Assembly: GCF_900102525.1 (NCBI RefSeq)
Contig: NZ_FNBZ01000006.1
Span: forward strand, 62,001 to 126,000
Length of the DNA stretch: 64,000 bases
Reading direction: 5' to 3'
From: Allobosea robiniae
Lineage (GTDB): Bacteria > Pseudomonadota > Alphaproteobacteria > Rhizobiales > Beijerinckiaceae
Shown here: in pieces, positions 19,947-28,626 of the stretch
Position numbering within the stretch: the stretch's first letter is position 1
Layout of the letters: each line of letters opens with the position of its first letter
Program-made: the position numbers and the translations under genes
Notes under the pieces: model-generated
What the model was told of the DNA's origin: nothing
The model's input: only the letters and a program-made list of their open reading frames with translations
The model's database searches: none

Positions 19947-20351
19947 ATGATCGGACGCCTGAACCACGTCGCCATTGCGGTGAAGGACCTCGAAGCCTCC
20001 ACGGCGCTCTACCGCGACACGCTGGGTGCGCGCGTCTCGCAGCCACAGCCTGAGCCGGAGCACGGCGTCACGGTCGTCTTCGTCGAGCTGCCGAACACCA
20101 AGATCGAATTGCTGGAGCCGCTCGGCGCCGACTCGCCGATCGCGAAGTTCCTCGAGCGCAATGCGGATGGCGGCATCCATCACATCTGCTACGAGGTCGA
20201 CGACATCCTCGCGGCGCGCGACCGGCTGAAGGCCCAAGGTGCCCGCGTGCTCGGCTCCGGCGAGCCGCGCATCGGCGCCCACGGCAAGCCGGTGCTCTTC
20301 CTGCACCCCAAGGACTTCCTCGGTACGCTGGTCGAACTCGAACAGGCCTGA
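19947..20351 (+). CDS. mce: Methylmalonyl-CoA epimerase
   Basis: 134 residues of the glyoxalase/VOC fold. It interconverts (R)- and (S)-methylmalonyl-CoA in propionyl-CoA metabolism. The metal-ligand pattern is visible: H7 in NHVAIAV, a second histidine in HHICYEV, and a glutamate in TLVELEQ. Two nearby ATGs are in frame. GGAGAGG touches the first (19941) but is 6 bases before the second (19947), so the second is preferred. Confidence 0.92.
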   Translation: MIGRLNHVAIAVKDLEASTALYRDTLGARVSQPQPEPEHGVTVVFVELPNTKIELLEPLGADSPIAKFLERNADGGIHHICYEVDDILAARDRLKAQGARVLGSGEPRIGAHGKPVLFLHPKDFLGTLVELEQA

Positions 20352-20356
20352 CGACA

Positions 20357-20749
20357 ATGACCGCCATTGCTTTTCTCGGCCAGCCGGAAGCCGGCTCGCC
20401 ACGCCCCTTCAGCGCCGCGACCGTCGCGGGCGGGCTCGTCTTCGTCTCCGGGCATTCGGCGCCGCATGACCCGGCGCGTGGCGTCCATCGCGGCGCGACA
20501 CCCGCCGAGGAGGTCCGCAATGCGCTCGGCCGCGTCGCCGAGATACTGGCGGAGGCGGGAAGTTCCCTCGACCGCGTCGTGCAGATGACGATGCTGATCA
20601 CCGACCCGGCCGATTATGCCGCCTGCAACGCCGAATACGTGAAGCATTTCCCCGGTGGCCTGCCGGCCCGTCATACTGCGCGCTTCGGCGTGCCGACCGA
20701 GGCGAAGGTCGCCTTTTCCTGCATCGCGCTCGCGGGGGCCTCAGCATGA
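20357..20749 (+). CDS. RidA/YjgF-family protein
   Basis: 130 residues. The family includes RidA, which hydrolyses reactive enamine/imine intermediates formed by PLP enzymes, but many paralogues are uncharacterised. The GGLVFVSGHSA core is near residue 25, and the arginine expected in the active site lies in PARHTARFGVP. It is 5 bases after mce and overlaps the DUF1467 start by four bases, so it is part of this small operon. Which subgroup it belongs to cannot be told by eye. Confidence 0.85.
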   Translation: MTAIAFLGQPEAGSPRPFSAATVAGGLVFVSGHSAPHDPARGVHRGATPAEEVRNALGRVAEILAEAGSSLDRVVQMTMLITDPADYAACNAEYVKHFPGGLPARHTARFGVPTEAKVAFSCIALAGASA

Positions 20750-20976
20750 ATATCGTCGGCGGCCTCGCGCTTTATTTCGTGATCTGGTGGATCACGCTCT
20801 TCGCGGTGCTGCCCTTCGGCATCCGCAGCCAGCACGAGGCAGGCGAGGTCGTGGCCGGCACCGAGCCTGGCGCGCCCGTGTTCCCCGGATTGCTGAAGAA
20901 GGCCGTCATCACCTCGCTGATCGCGGCCGTGATCTTCGCCGGCGTCTGGTATCTCTGGGTGAGCTACGACATCTGA
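20746..20976 (+). CDS. DUF1467-family small membrane protein
   Basis: 76 residues with two membrane helices (about 4-24 and 52-72) flanking a conserved loop, LPFGIRSQHEAGEVVAGTEPG. This loop is characteristic of DUF1467, an alphaproteobacterial family without known function. The ATG overlaps the RidA stop. In many relatives proS follows directly; here a 387-base gap and a cyclophilin follow, and proS is about 40 kb away. Confidence 0.88.
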   Translation: MNIVGGLALYFVIWWITLFAVLPFGIRSQHEAGEVVAGTEPGAPVFPGLLKKAVITSLIAAVIFAGVWYLWVSYDI

Positions 20977-21010
20977 GGTCAGGCGCATCCGCTCAGGGTA
21001 CCGCCCAAGA

Positions 21011-21240
21011 AAAAAGGCAAGGCCGATGCCTTGCCTTTGGTAGTCCGCTTTTACCGCTGCACCGGCGCACGTCTCCGAAAAGCGTGCGACTCATTTTGCA
21101 AGGCGGGCGTTTGTTCCTCCCAAGACCTGGTCCGCAGCGCTTCGACTGGCAAAGCGCTCCCAGCGCCGGAAGGATTAGCCGATTGTGACGGCTCTGTCAC
21201 CAGTTTAGGCAGCATCAGCCTGGAATTTTTGCAAGATTAG
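21011..21240 (-). ncRNA. Candidate small RNA ending at the 21013-21038 terminator
   Basis: The gap 20977-21363 holds no convincing gene, yet its minus strand ends in a strong intrinsic terminator and contains stable hairpins: CGCACG / CGTGCG at about 21066-21088, and AGCGCTT / AAGCGCT around 21137-21157. A GTGAC / GTCAC pair lies near 21186-21200. The 5' end is a guess; no clear promoter was found. A 33-codon open frame (ATG near 21092) exists but resembles nothing. It may instead be a decayed intergenic repeat. The remainder (21241-21363) should hold the promoter of the following cyclophilin gene. Confidence 0.3.
21013..21038 (-). terminator. Intrinsic terminator, strongest for minus-strand transcription
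   Basis: A perfect 11-bp stem (21013-21023 with 21028-21038) closes a four-base loop. Read on the minus strand, the stem is followed by six T residues, a canonical intrinsic terminator. Read on the plus strand, only three Ts are present, so it would end the mce-RidA-DUF1467 transcript less efficiently. No minus-strand gene is recognised to its right. Confidence 0.7.
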
Positions 21241-21363
21241 TCTTCCTTGCACTTGTGCAGTGCAGCAAGGGCGGGCGCGTGTCGATCCGATGCCTTGTTC
21301 CGGTCAAAGGATAGGGCTATCGACCGGCATCCGCCGGGCTCGCCGGCGGCCATGGAGATTTTC

Positions 21364-21915
21364 ATGCTGCGCAGCTCGCTCGCCGCCCTTGCCGTCGTCG
21401 CCTCGCTCGGTTTCGCCCAGGCACAGAGCCCGAAGGCCGATCCGGAAAACACCGTCATCCTCGAGACCAAGGATGGCCCCGTGACGATCCGCCTGCGGCC
21501 GGATCTCGCGCCGAAACATGTCGCCCAGATCAAGGCACTGGTGAAGCGCGGCTTCTATGACGGCATCGTCTTCCACCGCGTCATCGACGGCTTCATGGCC
21601 CAGACCGGCGATCCGACCGGCACCGGCACCGGCAAGTCCGACCTGCCGAACCTGCCCGCCGAGTTCACCCCGACGCCCTACAAGGTCGGCTCGCTCGGCA
21701 TGGCCCGTTCGTCCTCGCCGGATTCAGCCAATTCGCAGTTCTTCATCTGCTACGAGGGCTGCGGCTCGCTGACCGGCCAGTACACGCTCTTCGGCGAGGT
21801 CGTTTCCGGCATGGATGCCGTGCGCAAGATCAAGAAGGGCTCCAGCGCCAATAACGGCCAGGTGAGCAATCCCGACAAGATCGTCCGCATGCGCATGCAG
21901 GCCGACGCCAAGTAA
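21364..21915 (+). CDS. Periplasmic cyclophilin-type peptidyl-prolyl isomerase
   Basis: 183 residues. An N-terminal signal peptide (LAALAVVASLGFAQA, cleavage near residue 20) sends it to the periplasm, where cyclophilins speed up X-Pro isomerisation during folding. The catalytic block [15 protein letters not shown] is near residue 68, and [10 protein letters not shown] near 123. An in-frame ATG lies 12 bases upstream, but GGAGAT sits at the right distance only for 21364. It resembles the cytoplasmic paralogue at 22601, from which it is separated by one gene. Confidence 0.92.
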   Translation: MLRSSLAALAVVASLGFAQAQSPKADPENTVILETKDGPVTIRLRPDLAPKHVAQIKALVKRGFYDGIVFHRVIDGFMAQTGDPTGTGTGKSDLPNLPAEFTPTPYKVGSLGMARSSSPDSANSQFFICYEGCGSLTGQYTLFGEVVSGMDAVRKIKKGSSANNGQVSNPDKIVRMRMQADAK

Positions 21916-21956
21916 GCCGGCTCAAAGCGGGCAGGACGAGCCGGGGAGGTGCGGCG

Positions 21957-22601
21957 ATGCTTCGGACGGCCCTGATCGGGATCGCCCTGGTGCTCGGCCT
22001 GGGCGGAGCGCTCGCGCAGGAGACGCGCGATCTCGGCCTGCCGCCGCCGTCCGGCTCGCAGAATCCGGTTCTGCCCCCGCCTTCGGGCTCGCAGAACCCG
22101 ATCTTGCCGCCGCAGAGCGGCCAGCGCTACAATCCGGGTGTCGGCGGTCCCTTCAGGGGCGACGACATTCCCGGCCTCGACCAGCGCCGGCTCGGTTCGC
22201 CGCGCGTTCTGCAGGGCACTGGCGAGATCGGGCTGATCGGTCAGGTCACGCCTGACGCGCCGCCGGACGGCACGGAAACCGTCGACCGGCTCGACGAGAT
22301 CGCGCCGGCTGTGCGGCGCTGCTGGAACCCGCCGCCATTGCCCGGCGATCTGACGGGCGCGATGGTGTCGCTGCGCTTCAGCCTGCGGCGTGACGGCAGC
22401 CTCTTCGGGCAGCCGCGCGTCACCTGGGAGACCAAGCGCGGCGATGCCGCATTCCAGCAGCGCTTCAGCGATTCCGCCGTCGCCGCGATCCGTTCCTGCA
22501 CGCCGATGAGGTTGTCGGCGGGCCTCGGAGCGAGTATCGCGGGGCGACCCTTCACCATCCGCTTCCACGGCCGCACGCGGCTCAATGAAAGGCAAACCTG
22601 A
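21957..22601 (+). CDS. Secreted protein with TonB-C/TolA-like C-terminal region
   Basis: 214 residues. It has a signal peptide (cleavage after GGALA near residue 20), then a proline-rich segment with two near-identical units (PPPSGSQNPVLP and PPPSGSQNPILP). The C-terminal 100 residues (AVRRCWNPPPLPG, VSLRFSLRRDGSLFGQP, AVAAIRSCTPMRL) look like the alpha/beta domain found at the end of TolA/TonB-like proteins, with two cysteines that could pair. The lack of a membrane anchor argues against a true TonB. It sits between two cyclophilin genes, and its stop overlaps the second one. The function is unknown. Confidence 0.75.
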   Translation: MLRTALIGIALVLGLGGALAQETRDLGLPPPSGSQNPVLPPPSGSQNPILPPQSGQRYNPGVGGPFRGDDIPGLDQRRLGSPRVLQGTGEIGLIGQVTPDAPPDGTETVDRLDEIAPAVRRCWNPPPLPGDLTGAMVSLRFSLRRDGSLFGQPRVTWETKRGDAAFQQRFSDSAVAAIRSCTPMRLSAGLGASIAGRPFTIRFHGRTRLNERQT

Positions 22602-23071
22602 TGTCCCTCGATCCCGAGAACACCCTCGTCATGGAAACCACCAAGGGCAAGGTGGTCATCAAGCTGCGTCCCGATCTCGCGCCGGGCCATGTCGAGCGCA
22701 TCAAGCTGCTCGCCCGCGAGGGCTTCTATGACGGCATCGTCTTCCATCGCGTCATCGACGGCTTCATGGCCCAGGTCGGCTGCCCGCACGGCACCGGCAC
22801 CGGCGGTTCGAGCTATCCGGACCTGAAGCAGGAGTTCAACGCCGAGCCGCATGTCCGCGGCATCTGCTCGATGGCCCGCGCCCAGAACCCGAACTCGGCC
22901 AACAGCCAGTTCTTCATCGTGTTCGACGATGCCCGTTTCCTCGACAAGCAGTACACCGTCTGGGGCGAGGTCGTTGAAGGCATGGACAATGTCGACCTGA
23001 TCAAGCGTGGCGAGCCGGTGCGCGATCCCGATTCGATCGTCTCGATGAAAGTGATGGCCGACGCGGCCTGA
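22601..23071 (+). CDS. ppiB: Cytoplasmic cyclophilin-type peptidyl-prolyl isomerase
   Basis: 156 residues without a signal peptide, so cytoplasmic. The catalytic block [21 protein letters not shown] is near residue 47, and [12 protein letters not shown] near 101. The ATG overlaps the stop of the upstream gene (TGATG), and queA begins 5 bases downstream. A cyclophilin pair just before queA is a familiar alphaproteobacterial arrangement; coaD is normally just upstream but here lies at 60119. Confidence 0.92.
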   Translation: MSLDPENTLVMETTKGKVVIKLRPDLAPGHVERIKLLAREGFYDGIVFHRVIDGFMAQVGCPHGTGTGGSSYPDLKQEFNAEPHVRGICSMARAQNPNSANSQFFIVFDDARFLDKQYTVWGEVVEGMDNVDLIKRGEPVRDPDSIVSMKVMADAA

Positions 23072-23076
23072 TCATC

Positions 23077-24162
23077 GTGGATGTCGGGCTCTTCGATTTC
23101 GACCTGCCCGAGGACCGTATCGCGCTGAGGCCCGCAAGCCCGCGCGATGCGGCGCGGCTGCTCGTGGTGCGCCCGGACGCACCCGAGCCGCTGGAGGATC
23201 GCGGCATCCGCGACCTCGTCGCGTTGCTTGAGCCCGGTGACGCGCTCGTCCTCAACGACACGCGCGTCATCCCGTCCCGCTTGCGCGGACGGCGCTATCG
23301 CGGTGAGGATTCGGCCCGCGTCGAGATCATGTTGCACAAGCGCGAGAGCGAGGATCGCTGGCTCGCCTTCGCCCGGCCGGCCAAGAAGCTCGCCATCGGC
23401 GAACGTGTGGTTTTCGATTCGGACGCCGCCAGCAATGCCTGCGAACTCGGCCGCCTGCACGCCGAGGTGATCGCCAAGGGCGAGGGCGGCGAGGTCGAAT
23501 TGCAGTTCAGCCTGACCGGCGCCTATCTCGACGAGGCGATCGAGCGGCTCGGCGAATTGCCGCTGCCGCCCTATATCGCCGGCAAGCGCCCGACCGACAG
23601 CGCCGACACGGCCGATTACCAGACCAATTTCGCCCGGAAGGACGGCGCCGTCGCCGCCCCGACCGCGGGCCTGCATTTCACGCCGGAGCTATTGGCGGCG
23701 CTGGAGGCGCGCGGCGTCAGCCGGCATTTCGTCACGCTCCATGTCGGCGCCGGCACCTTCCTGCCGGTGAAGGCGGAGGACACCGACGACCACCGCATGC
23801 ATGCCGAGTGGGGCACGGTCTCAGCCGAGACGGCTGCCGCGCTGAACGCCGTCAAGGTGAAGGGCGGGCGGATCGTCTGCGTCGGCACGACCTCGCTGCG
23901 CCTGATCGAGAGCGCGGCCGCCGAGGACGGCACGATCCGGCCGTTCTCCGGCGACACCGCAATCTTCATCACGCCGGGCTACCGCTTCCGTGCGGTCGAC
24001 ATGCTGATGACGAATTTCCATCTGCCGCGCTCGACACTCTTCATGCTCGTCTCCGCCTTCTGCGGACTCGACATGATGAAACGGGCCTATGCCCATGCGA
24101 TCGCGGCAAATTACCGCTTCTACTCCTACGGCGATGGCAGCCTGCTCTTCCGGGCAGGCTGA
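23077..24162 (+). CDS. queA: S-adenosylmethionine:tRNA ribosyltransferase-isomerase
   Basis: 361 residues. It transfers the ribosyl part of SAM to 7-aminomethyl-deazaguanine in tRNA, making epoxyqueuosine. Hallmark stretches are [16 protein letters not shown] at the start, [11 protein letters not shown] near residue 52, [14 protein letters not shown] near 194, and the C-terminal [21 protein letters not shown]. The start is a GTG five bases after the ppiB stop with no strong ribosome site, so translation probably depends on coupling. The tgt gene that usually follows is absent here. Confidence 0.94.
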   Translation: MDVGLFDFDLPEDRIALRPASPRDAARLLVVRPDAPEPLEDRGIRDLVALLEPGDALVLNDTRVIPSRLRGRRYRGEDSARVEIMLHKRESEDRWLAFARPAKKLAIGERVVFDSDAASNACELGRLHAEVIAKGEGGEVELQFSLTGAYLDEAIERLGELPLPPYIAGKRPTDSADTADYQTNFARKDGAVAAPTAGLHFTPELLAALEARGVSRHFVTLHVGAGTFLPVKAEDTDDHRMHAEWGTVSAETAAALNAVKVKGGRIVCVGTTSLRLIESAAAEDGTIRPFSGDTAIFITPGYRFRAVDMLMTNFHLPRSTLFMLVSAFCGLDMMKRAYAHAIAANYRFYSYGDGSLLFRAG

Positions 24163-24177
24163 CCGCGCCCGCAGGCC

Positions 24178-25206
24178 TTACTTCGCCGGCAGCGGCGGCA
24201 CGCCCTTCTGCCAGACCGGCCAGTCCGCGACGATGTGATCGACCACCTTCGAGCCCACCGCCGCGACATTGGCGACGGTCTCGGCGAAGCCGCCCGCCGT
24301 TTGGCCCGGCGCCGGGTCGAGATGCTGCAGCGTCGTCTCGTTCGGGTTGCCCTGGTCGAAATTGACAGCGCCGCGCAGGCTCATGATCCGGTCAGTGCCG
24401 AATTGCCGCTTGATCACCAGCGTGATCGCGGCCGCCTCCATTTCGGTAATGACGTAGTCGTCGGCGCCGTAGAGCTTGGCCATATATTGCGCCTCCTTCG
24501 ACAGGCCCGGCCCGTGGAAGAAGGTGTCGCCGGTCATATGCGTGCCGACCTGTACGGAGGGCGCGGCCTGCGCCTTCTTGTCGGGGTAGCGCATGCGATA
24601 CTGCTTCGCGGAGTCGGAATCCTGAAGGTTCACGCCGGAGCCGAGCTTCACCGCCCAGTTCACCAGAACCGGGTTGAGCTGGAAGACGCGGTAGCTCTCA
24701 TAGCCCTTGCGCGGCATGAAGACGGGCTCGCCCGGCTTGCCTTCCTCCGGCGCCCAGCGATGACCGAGATCGTAATCGACCAGCCAGCTCCCCCAGGAGA
24801 CATCGCCGATCGTACCGCGCGAAGGCGGCGTGCCGGCGACGCCGCTCAGCACGAAATAGGCCTGCGAGAAATCATAGGCCGGGTCGAGCAGGATCGCCTG
24901 CATCGAGGAGGACGAATTGACCTTGCCCATGCCGAGCACGCTGCCGCAGACGCCGTCGCTGTTGCAGAAGACCGGCTTCAGCGCGCCCTTGACCTCATGC
25001 GGCTGGCTCGCCTTCCAGTAGCGCTCGTACCAGTGCTGGAACTCGCCGGCCCGGTCGCCGGTATTCTCGCCGATCTCGAACATCGCGGCGATGAACACCT
25101 TGACCTTGATCGGTTGGGTCTGCGCGGCAGCAGGGGCCGCGAGCGCACCAAAGGCGGCGAAGGCGAGGGCGGCGAGGCCGGCCCGTCTGGTTGTCGTCTG
25201 CTTCAT
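24178..25206 (-). CDS. Periplasmic purine nucleoside permease (NUP)-family protein
   Basis: 342 residues. The N-terminus (TTTRRAGLAALAFAAFGALAAPAAA) is a signal peptide with a twin arginine, Sec or possibly Tat dependent, cleaved near residue 27. The mature part begins KVKVFIAAMFEIGENTGDR and includes GVAGTPPSRGTIGDVSWGSW near residue 125 and YVITEMEAAAI near 260, features of the NUP family. This family shows a nucleoside-phosphorylase-like fold despite its permease name, so it may bind or cleave nucleosides. GGAGAG five bases upstream supports this start over a longer upstream frame. It converges on queA with 15 bases between stops. Confidence 0.8.
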   Translation of the reverse strand: MKQTTTRRAGLAALAFAAFGALAAPAAAQTQPIKVKVFIAAMFEIGENTGDRAGEFQHWYERYWKASQPHEVKGALKPVFCNSDGVCGSVLGMGKVNSSSSMQAILLDPAYDFSQAYFVLSGVAGTPPSRGTIGDVSWGSWLVDYDLGHRWAPEEGKPGEPVFMPRKGYESYRVFQLNPVLVNWAVKLGSGVNLQDSDSAKQYRMRYPDKKAQAAPSVQVGTHMTGDTFFHGPGLSKEAQYMAKLYGADDYVITEMEAAAITLVIKRQFGTDRIMSLRGAVNFDQGNPNETTLQHLDPAPGQTAGGFAETVANVAAVGSKVVDHIVADWPVWQKGVPPLPAK

Positions 25207-25385
25207 GGAACTCTCCACGGCCGAAAGCTGAAAGGCCGTCCGGGGCGGGCGCAGCAGGGGCCGAGCCAATTTTGCCATGTTCGGAGCCCGCTCGTCCATC
25301 ATGGTCGATGCTCCATGCACTGAACCGGCTCGCATTCCCCGGCTGAAAATGCTACCGGGCTCCCAACAGGGATTTTGACAGTCAA

Positions 25386-26048
25386 ATGGCCGATATTTTT
25401 CGCGAGATCGAAGAGGAAGTCCGCCGCGACAAGGCGGCGGAGCTCTGGAAGAAATATGGCTGGGTCATCACCGGCCTCGCCGTGCTGGCGGTGCTGGCCG
25501 TCGCCGGCTGGCAGTTCTGGCTGCACCGCGAGAATCAGGCCTCGCAGGCCGTCGGCGCGCGCCTCGAAGCGGCGCTGAAATCCTCGCGTGACGGCGACGC
25601 TACCCAGGCCGAGACCATCCTGAAGGAGCTCTCGACCACGGCGCCGGCTGGCTACCGCCTGATCGCCCGCTTCCGCCTCGCGGCCGAGACGGCCAAGCGC
25701 GACCCGGCCGCCGGCGCCGCCGCCTTCGACGCCCTCGCCGGCGACGCCTCGCTCGACCAGACCTATCGCGACCTCGCGAAGCTGCGCGCCGGCATCCTGC
25801 GCGTCGATCTCGCGCCCTATCCGGAGATCAAGGCGGCGCTGGAGCCGCTGGCCTCTGCCCAGGGCGTCTGGCGCCACACGGCTCGCGAGTTCCTCGGCAT
25901 CGCCGCGCTCAAGGCCAACCTCTTCGAGGATGCCGGGCGCTGGTTCGATGCCGCGATCACCGATCCGCAGGCGCCGCGCGGCCTGCGCCAGCGTGTCGAG
26001 CTCTATCTCGCTCTGGTCCGTGGCGGCCCCGTCACGGTGAAGAACTGA
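25386..26048 (+). CDS. YfgM-like membrane-anchored TPR protein
   Basis: 220 residues. A short cytoplasmic N-terminus (MADIFREIEEEVRRDKAAEL) is followed by one membrane helix at about 25-46 and a periplasmic alpha-helical region of TPR type. This layout matches the TPR_21/YfgM family. Escherichia coli YfgM assists the SecYEG translocon together with PpiD, and its gene neighbours der there, as here. The gene begins a plus-strand group and diverges from the NUP gene. Confidence 0.82.
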   Translation: MADIFREIEEEVRRDKAAELWKKYGWVITGLAVLAVLAVAGWQFWLHRENQASQAVGARLEAALKSSRDGDATQAETILKELSTTAPAGYRLIARFRLAAETAKRDPAAGAAAFDALAGDASLDQTYRDLAKLRAGILRVDLAPYPEIKAALEPLASAQGVWRHTAREFLGIAALKANLFEDAGRWFDAAITDPQAPRGLRQRVELYLALVRGGPVTVKN

Positions 26049-26131
26049 ACCGGAGCCTCGCTCCAACGCCGCCGCCGCCCCGGTCCTTCGCTTCGGCGAA
26101 CCGGGACGACGGCGAAAATGTGTGAAATCTG

Positions 26132-27529
26132 ATGACAGCCATCGTCGCCCTGATCGGGCGCCCCAATGTCGGCAAGTCGACGCTGTTCAACCGGCTGGTC
26201 GGCAAGAAGCTCGCCCTGGTCGACGACCGGCCGGGCGTGACGCGCGACCGCCGCGAGGGTGACGCTACCCTCGGCCATCTCCGCTTCAAGGTGATCGACA
26301 CCGCCGGTCTCGAAGAGGCCGACAAGGAATCGCTGGCCGGCCGCATGCGCGCCCAGACCGAGACCGCGATCGCGCAGGCCGATGTCGTGCTCTTCATGAT
26401 CGACGCCCGCCTCGGCATCACGCCGATGGACCAGCCCTTCGCCGATCTGGTGCGCCGCTCCGGCAAGCCCGTGATCCTGCTCGCCAACAAGGCCGAGGGG
26501 AAGAAGGGCACCGACGGCATCATCGAGTCCTACGGGCTCGGCCTCGGCGATCCCGTGCCGTTCTCGGCCGAGCATGGCGAGGGCACCTCGGACCTGCTCG
26601 AGGCGCTCGCGCCTTACATCCCCGATGAGCCCGAGGACGACGAGGACGAGACGGCCTGGGCGGACGTTCCCGCCGCCGATTCGGATGACGAGGAGGATAT
26701 CGATCCCGATCGTCCCTTGCGCGTCACCATCATCGGCCGCCCGAACGCCGGCAAGTCGACGCTGGTCAACCGCATGATCGGCGAGGACCGGATGCTGACC
26801 GGCCCCGAGGCCGGCATCACCCGTGACACCATCTCGGTCGACTGGGAATGGCGCGGCCGCAAGGTCAAGCTCTTCGACACCGCCGGCATGCGCAAGCGCG
26901 CCCGCATCGAGGAGAAGCTGGAGAAGCTTTCGGTCGCGGATTCGCTGCGCGCGATCCGTTTCGCCGAGGTCGTCGTCGTGCTGCTCGACGCCACCATCCC
27001 CTTCGAGAAGCAGGACCTGACGCTGGTCGACCTGACCGAGCGCGAGGGCCGCTCCGTCGTCATCGGCCTCAACAAATGGGACCTCGTCGCCGACAAGCAG
27101 GGCCTACTGGCCGAGCTCAAGGAGAAGGCCAACCATCTCCTGGCGCAGGTCCGCGGCGTGCCGATCATTCCGCTCTCCGGCCTCGCTGGCGAAGGCATCG
27201 ACAAGCTGATGCAGGGTGTGTTCTCCGCCTACGGCGTCTGGAACCGCCGCGTTTCGACCGCGCGGATCAATCGCTGGCTCGAAGGCGTGCTCTCGGCGCA
27301 TCCGCCCCCGGCCGTGGCCGGACGGCGCATCAAGATCCGCTACATGACGCAGGCCAAGGCCCGCCCGCCGACCTTCGCGCTGTTCGGCAACCAGCTCGAT
27401 CATCTGCCGGTGTCCTACACCCGCTATCTCGTCAACAATCTCCGGGAAGCCTTCGAATTGCCGGGCACGCCGATTCGGCTGCATCGCCGCGGCGGCGACA
27501 ATCCCTATGACAAGGGGCGCAAGAGCTGA
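26132..27529 (+). CDS. der: Ribosome biogenesis GTPase Der (EngA)
   Basis: 465 residues. It has two tandem GTPase domains and a C-terminal KH-like domain and acts in 50S subunit assembly. The first P-loop is [12 protein letters not shown] near residue 7 with DTAGLEE near 56; the second is [12 protein letters not shown] near 205 with DTAGMRKRA near 250 and NKWD near 313. An acidic linker (residues about 165-195) joins the domains, as is usual. A short REP-like G+C-rich palindrome lies in the 83-base gap before it. Confidence 0.96.
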   Translation: MTAIVALIGRPNVGKSTLFNRLVGKKLALVDDRPGVTRDRREGDATLGHLRFKVIDTAGLEEADKESLAGRMRAQTETAIAQADVVLFMIDARLGITPMDQPFADLVRRSGKPVILLANKAEGKKGTDGIIESYGLGLGDPVPFSAEHGEGTSDLLEALAPYIPDEPEDDEDETAWADVPAADSDDEEDIDPDRPLRVTIIGRPNAGKSTLVNRMIGEDRMLTGPEAGITRDTISVDWEWRGRKVKLFDTAGMRKRARIEEKLEKLSVADSLRAIRFAEVVVVLLDATIPFEKQDLTLVDLTEREGRSVVIGLNKWDLVADKQGLLAELKEKANHLLAQVRGVPIIPLSGLAGEGIDKLMQGVFSAYGVWNRRVSTARINRWLEGVLSAHPPPAVAGRRIKIRYMTQAKARPPTFALFGNQLDHLPVSYTRYLVNNLREAFELPGTPIRLHRRGGDNPYDKGRKS

Positions 27530-28626
27530 TGAGGGTCGCTGTCGTCGGGGCCGGTATCGCCGGGCTTTCCACCGCCTGGTCGCTGAGCAAGCGCGGGCAT
27601 GAGGTGACGCTGTTCGAGCAGGCGCCGCAGATCCCCAACCCCTATGCGGCCTCGGGCGACCAGCACCGCATCATCCGCCGCGCCTATGGCGGCGCCGACG
27701 GCTATGCCCGCACCATCACCGAGGCCTTCGACGCCTGGAGTGAACTCTGGGCCGATCTCGGCAAGCAGCATTACGCGCCTTGCGGCGTGCTCGGCATCTC
27801 CCAGACCGAGGGCGACGAGGGCGAGGAGTATCGCGAGGGCCTCGACCGCATGGCCTCGCCCTACGAGCTCTACGAAGCAGGCGAGGCCGCCCGGCGCTAT
27901 CCCTTCATCGATCCGGCGACGATCCGCTACGCCTATCTCAGCCCCGAGGGCGGCGCGCTGTTCCCGGCCCGTATCGCCGCAGACATGGTCCGCCTGCTGC
28001 GCGAGCGTGGCGTCACCTTGCGCGAGGGCGCGACGGTCACTTCGATCGATCCCGAGACCGGCCGCATCGGATTGGCGGATGGCGAGGCGGCGAGCTTCGA
28101 CCGCATCGTCGTCAGCTCCGGCGCCTGGGTGCTGAAGCTCCTGCCGGAGCTTGCCGATGTGCTGACGACCTATCGTACCGCTGTCGCCTATCTCGACCCG
28201 CCCGAGGACCTGAAGGCTGCCTGGCAGGTCGCTCCGGTGATCGTTGATGTCGGCGGCACGGTCGACGGCTATGTCCTGCCGCCGGTCGACGGCACTGGCC
28301 TCAAGGTCGGCGCCGGCGTGCACAAGCGCCCGCGCCAGCCCGACGAGGAGCGCGAGCCGCGGGCCGGCGAAGGCGAGCAGATTCGCGATTATTTCGCGCC
28401 GCCCTTCGCACGCATCGCCGAATATCGCGTCGATCGCGTCGTCACCTGCGCCTACACCTTCACGGCGGATCGCAAGTTCTTGTCGCGGCAGATCGGCCGC
28501 GTGACGGCCGTCTCGGCCTGCTCCGGCCATGGCTACAAGTTCGGCGCGGCGGTCGGCCGGCGCGTCGCGGCTGCGGTCGAGAGCGGCGATCAGGCCGGCC
28601 TGCTGCGCTGGCTCAGGGCCGAGTGA
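27529..28626 (+). CDS. FAD-dependent amine oxidase, monomeric sarcosine oxidase / N-methyltryptophan oxidase type
   Basis: 365 residues. The N-terminal dinucleotide-binding motif VVGAGIAGLSTAW and VTLFEQ are typical of the DAO superfamily. C307 in CAYTFT matches the cysteine that carries covalent FAD in monomeric sarcosine oxidases, and SACSGHGYKFGAAVGRRVA is the usual C-terminal FAD segment. It probably oxidises a secondary N-methyl amine, giving peroxide and possibly formaldehyde; the substrate is unknown. The ATG overlaps the der stop. Its 3' end overlaps the convergent TPR gene by 14 bases. Confidence 0.85.
   Translation: MRVAVVGAGIAGLSTAWSLSKRGHEVTLFEQAPQIPNPYAASGDQHRIIRRAYGGADGYARTITEAFDAWSELWADLGKQHYAPCGVLGISQTEGDEGEEYREGLDRMASPYELYEAGEAARRYPFIDPATIRYAYLSPEGGALFPARIAADMVRLLRERGVTLREGATVTSIDPETGRIGLADGEAASFDRIVVSSGAWVLKLLPELADVLTTYRTAVAYLDPPEDLKAAWQVAPVIVDVGGTVDGYVLPPVDGTGLKVGAGVHKRPRQPDEEREPRAGEGEQIRDYFAPPFARIAEYRVDRVVTCAYTFTADRKFLSRQIGRVTAVSACSGHGYKFGAAVGRRVAAAVESGDQAGLLRWLRAE

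Noticed and set aside
21031..21240. A 69-codon plus-strand frame in the DUF1467-cyclophilin gap
   Set aside because: It starts inside the terminator stem, lacks a ribosome site and its translation looks random.
26049..26131. The G+C-rich palindrome between the YfgM-like gene and der as a terminator
   Set aside because: The stem is interrupted and lacks a T-run, and der follows immediately; at most it is a REP-like fragment.
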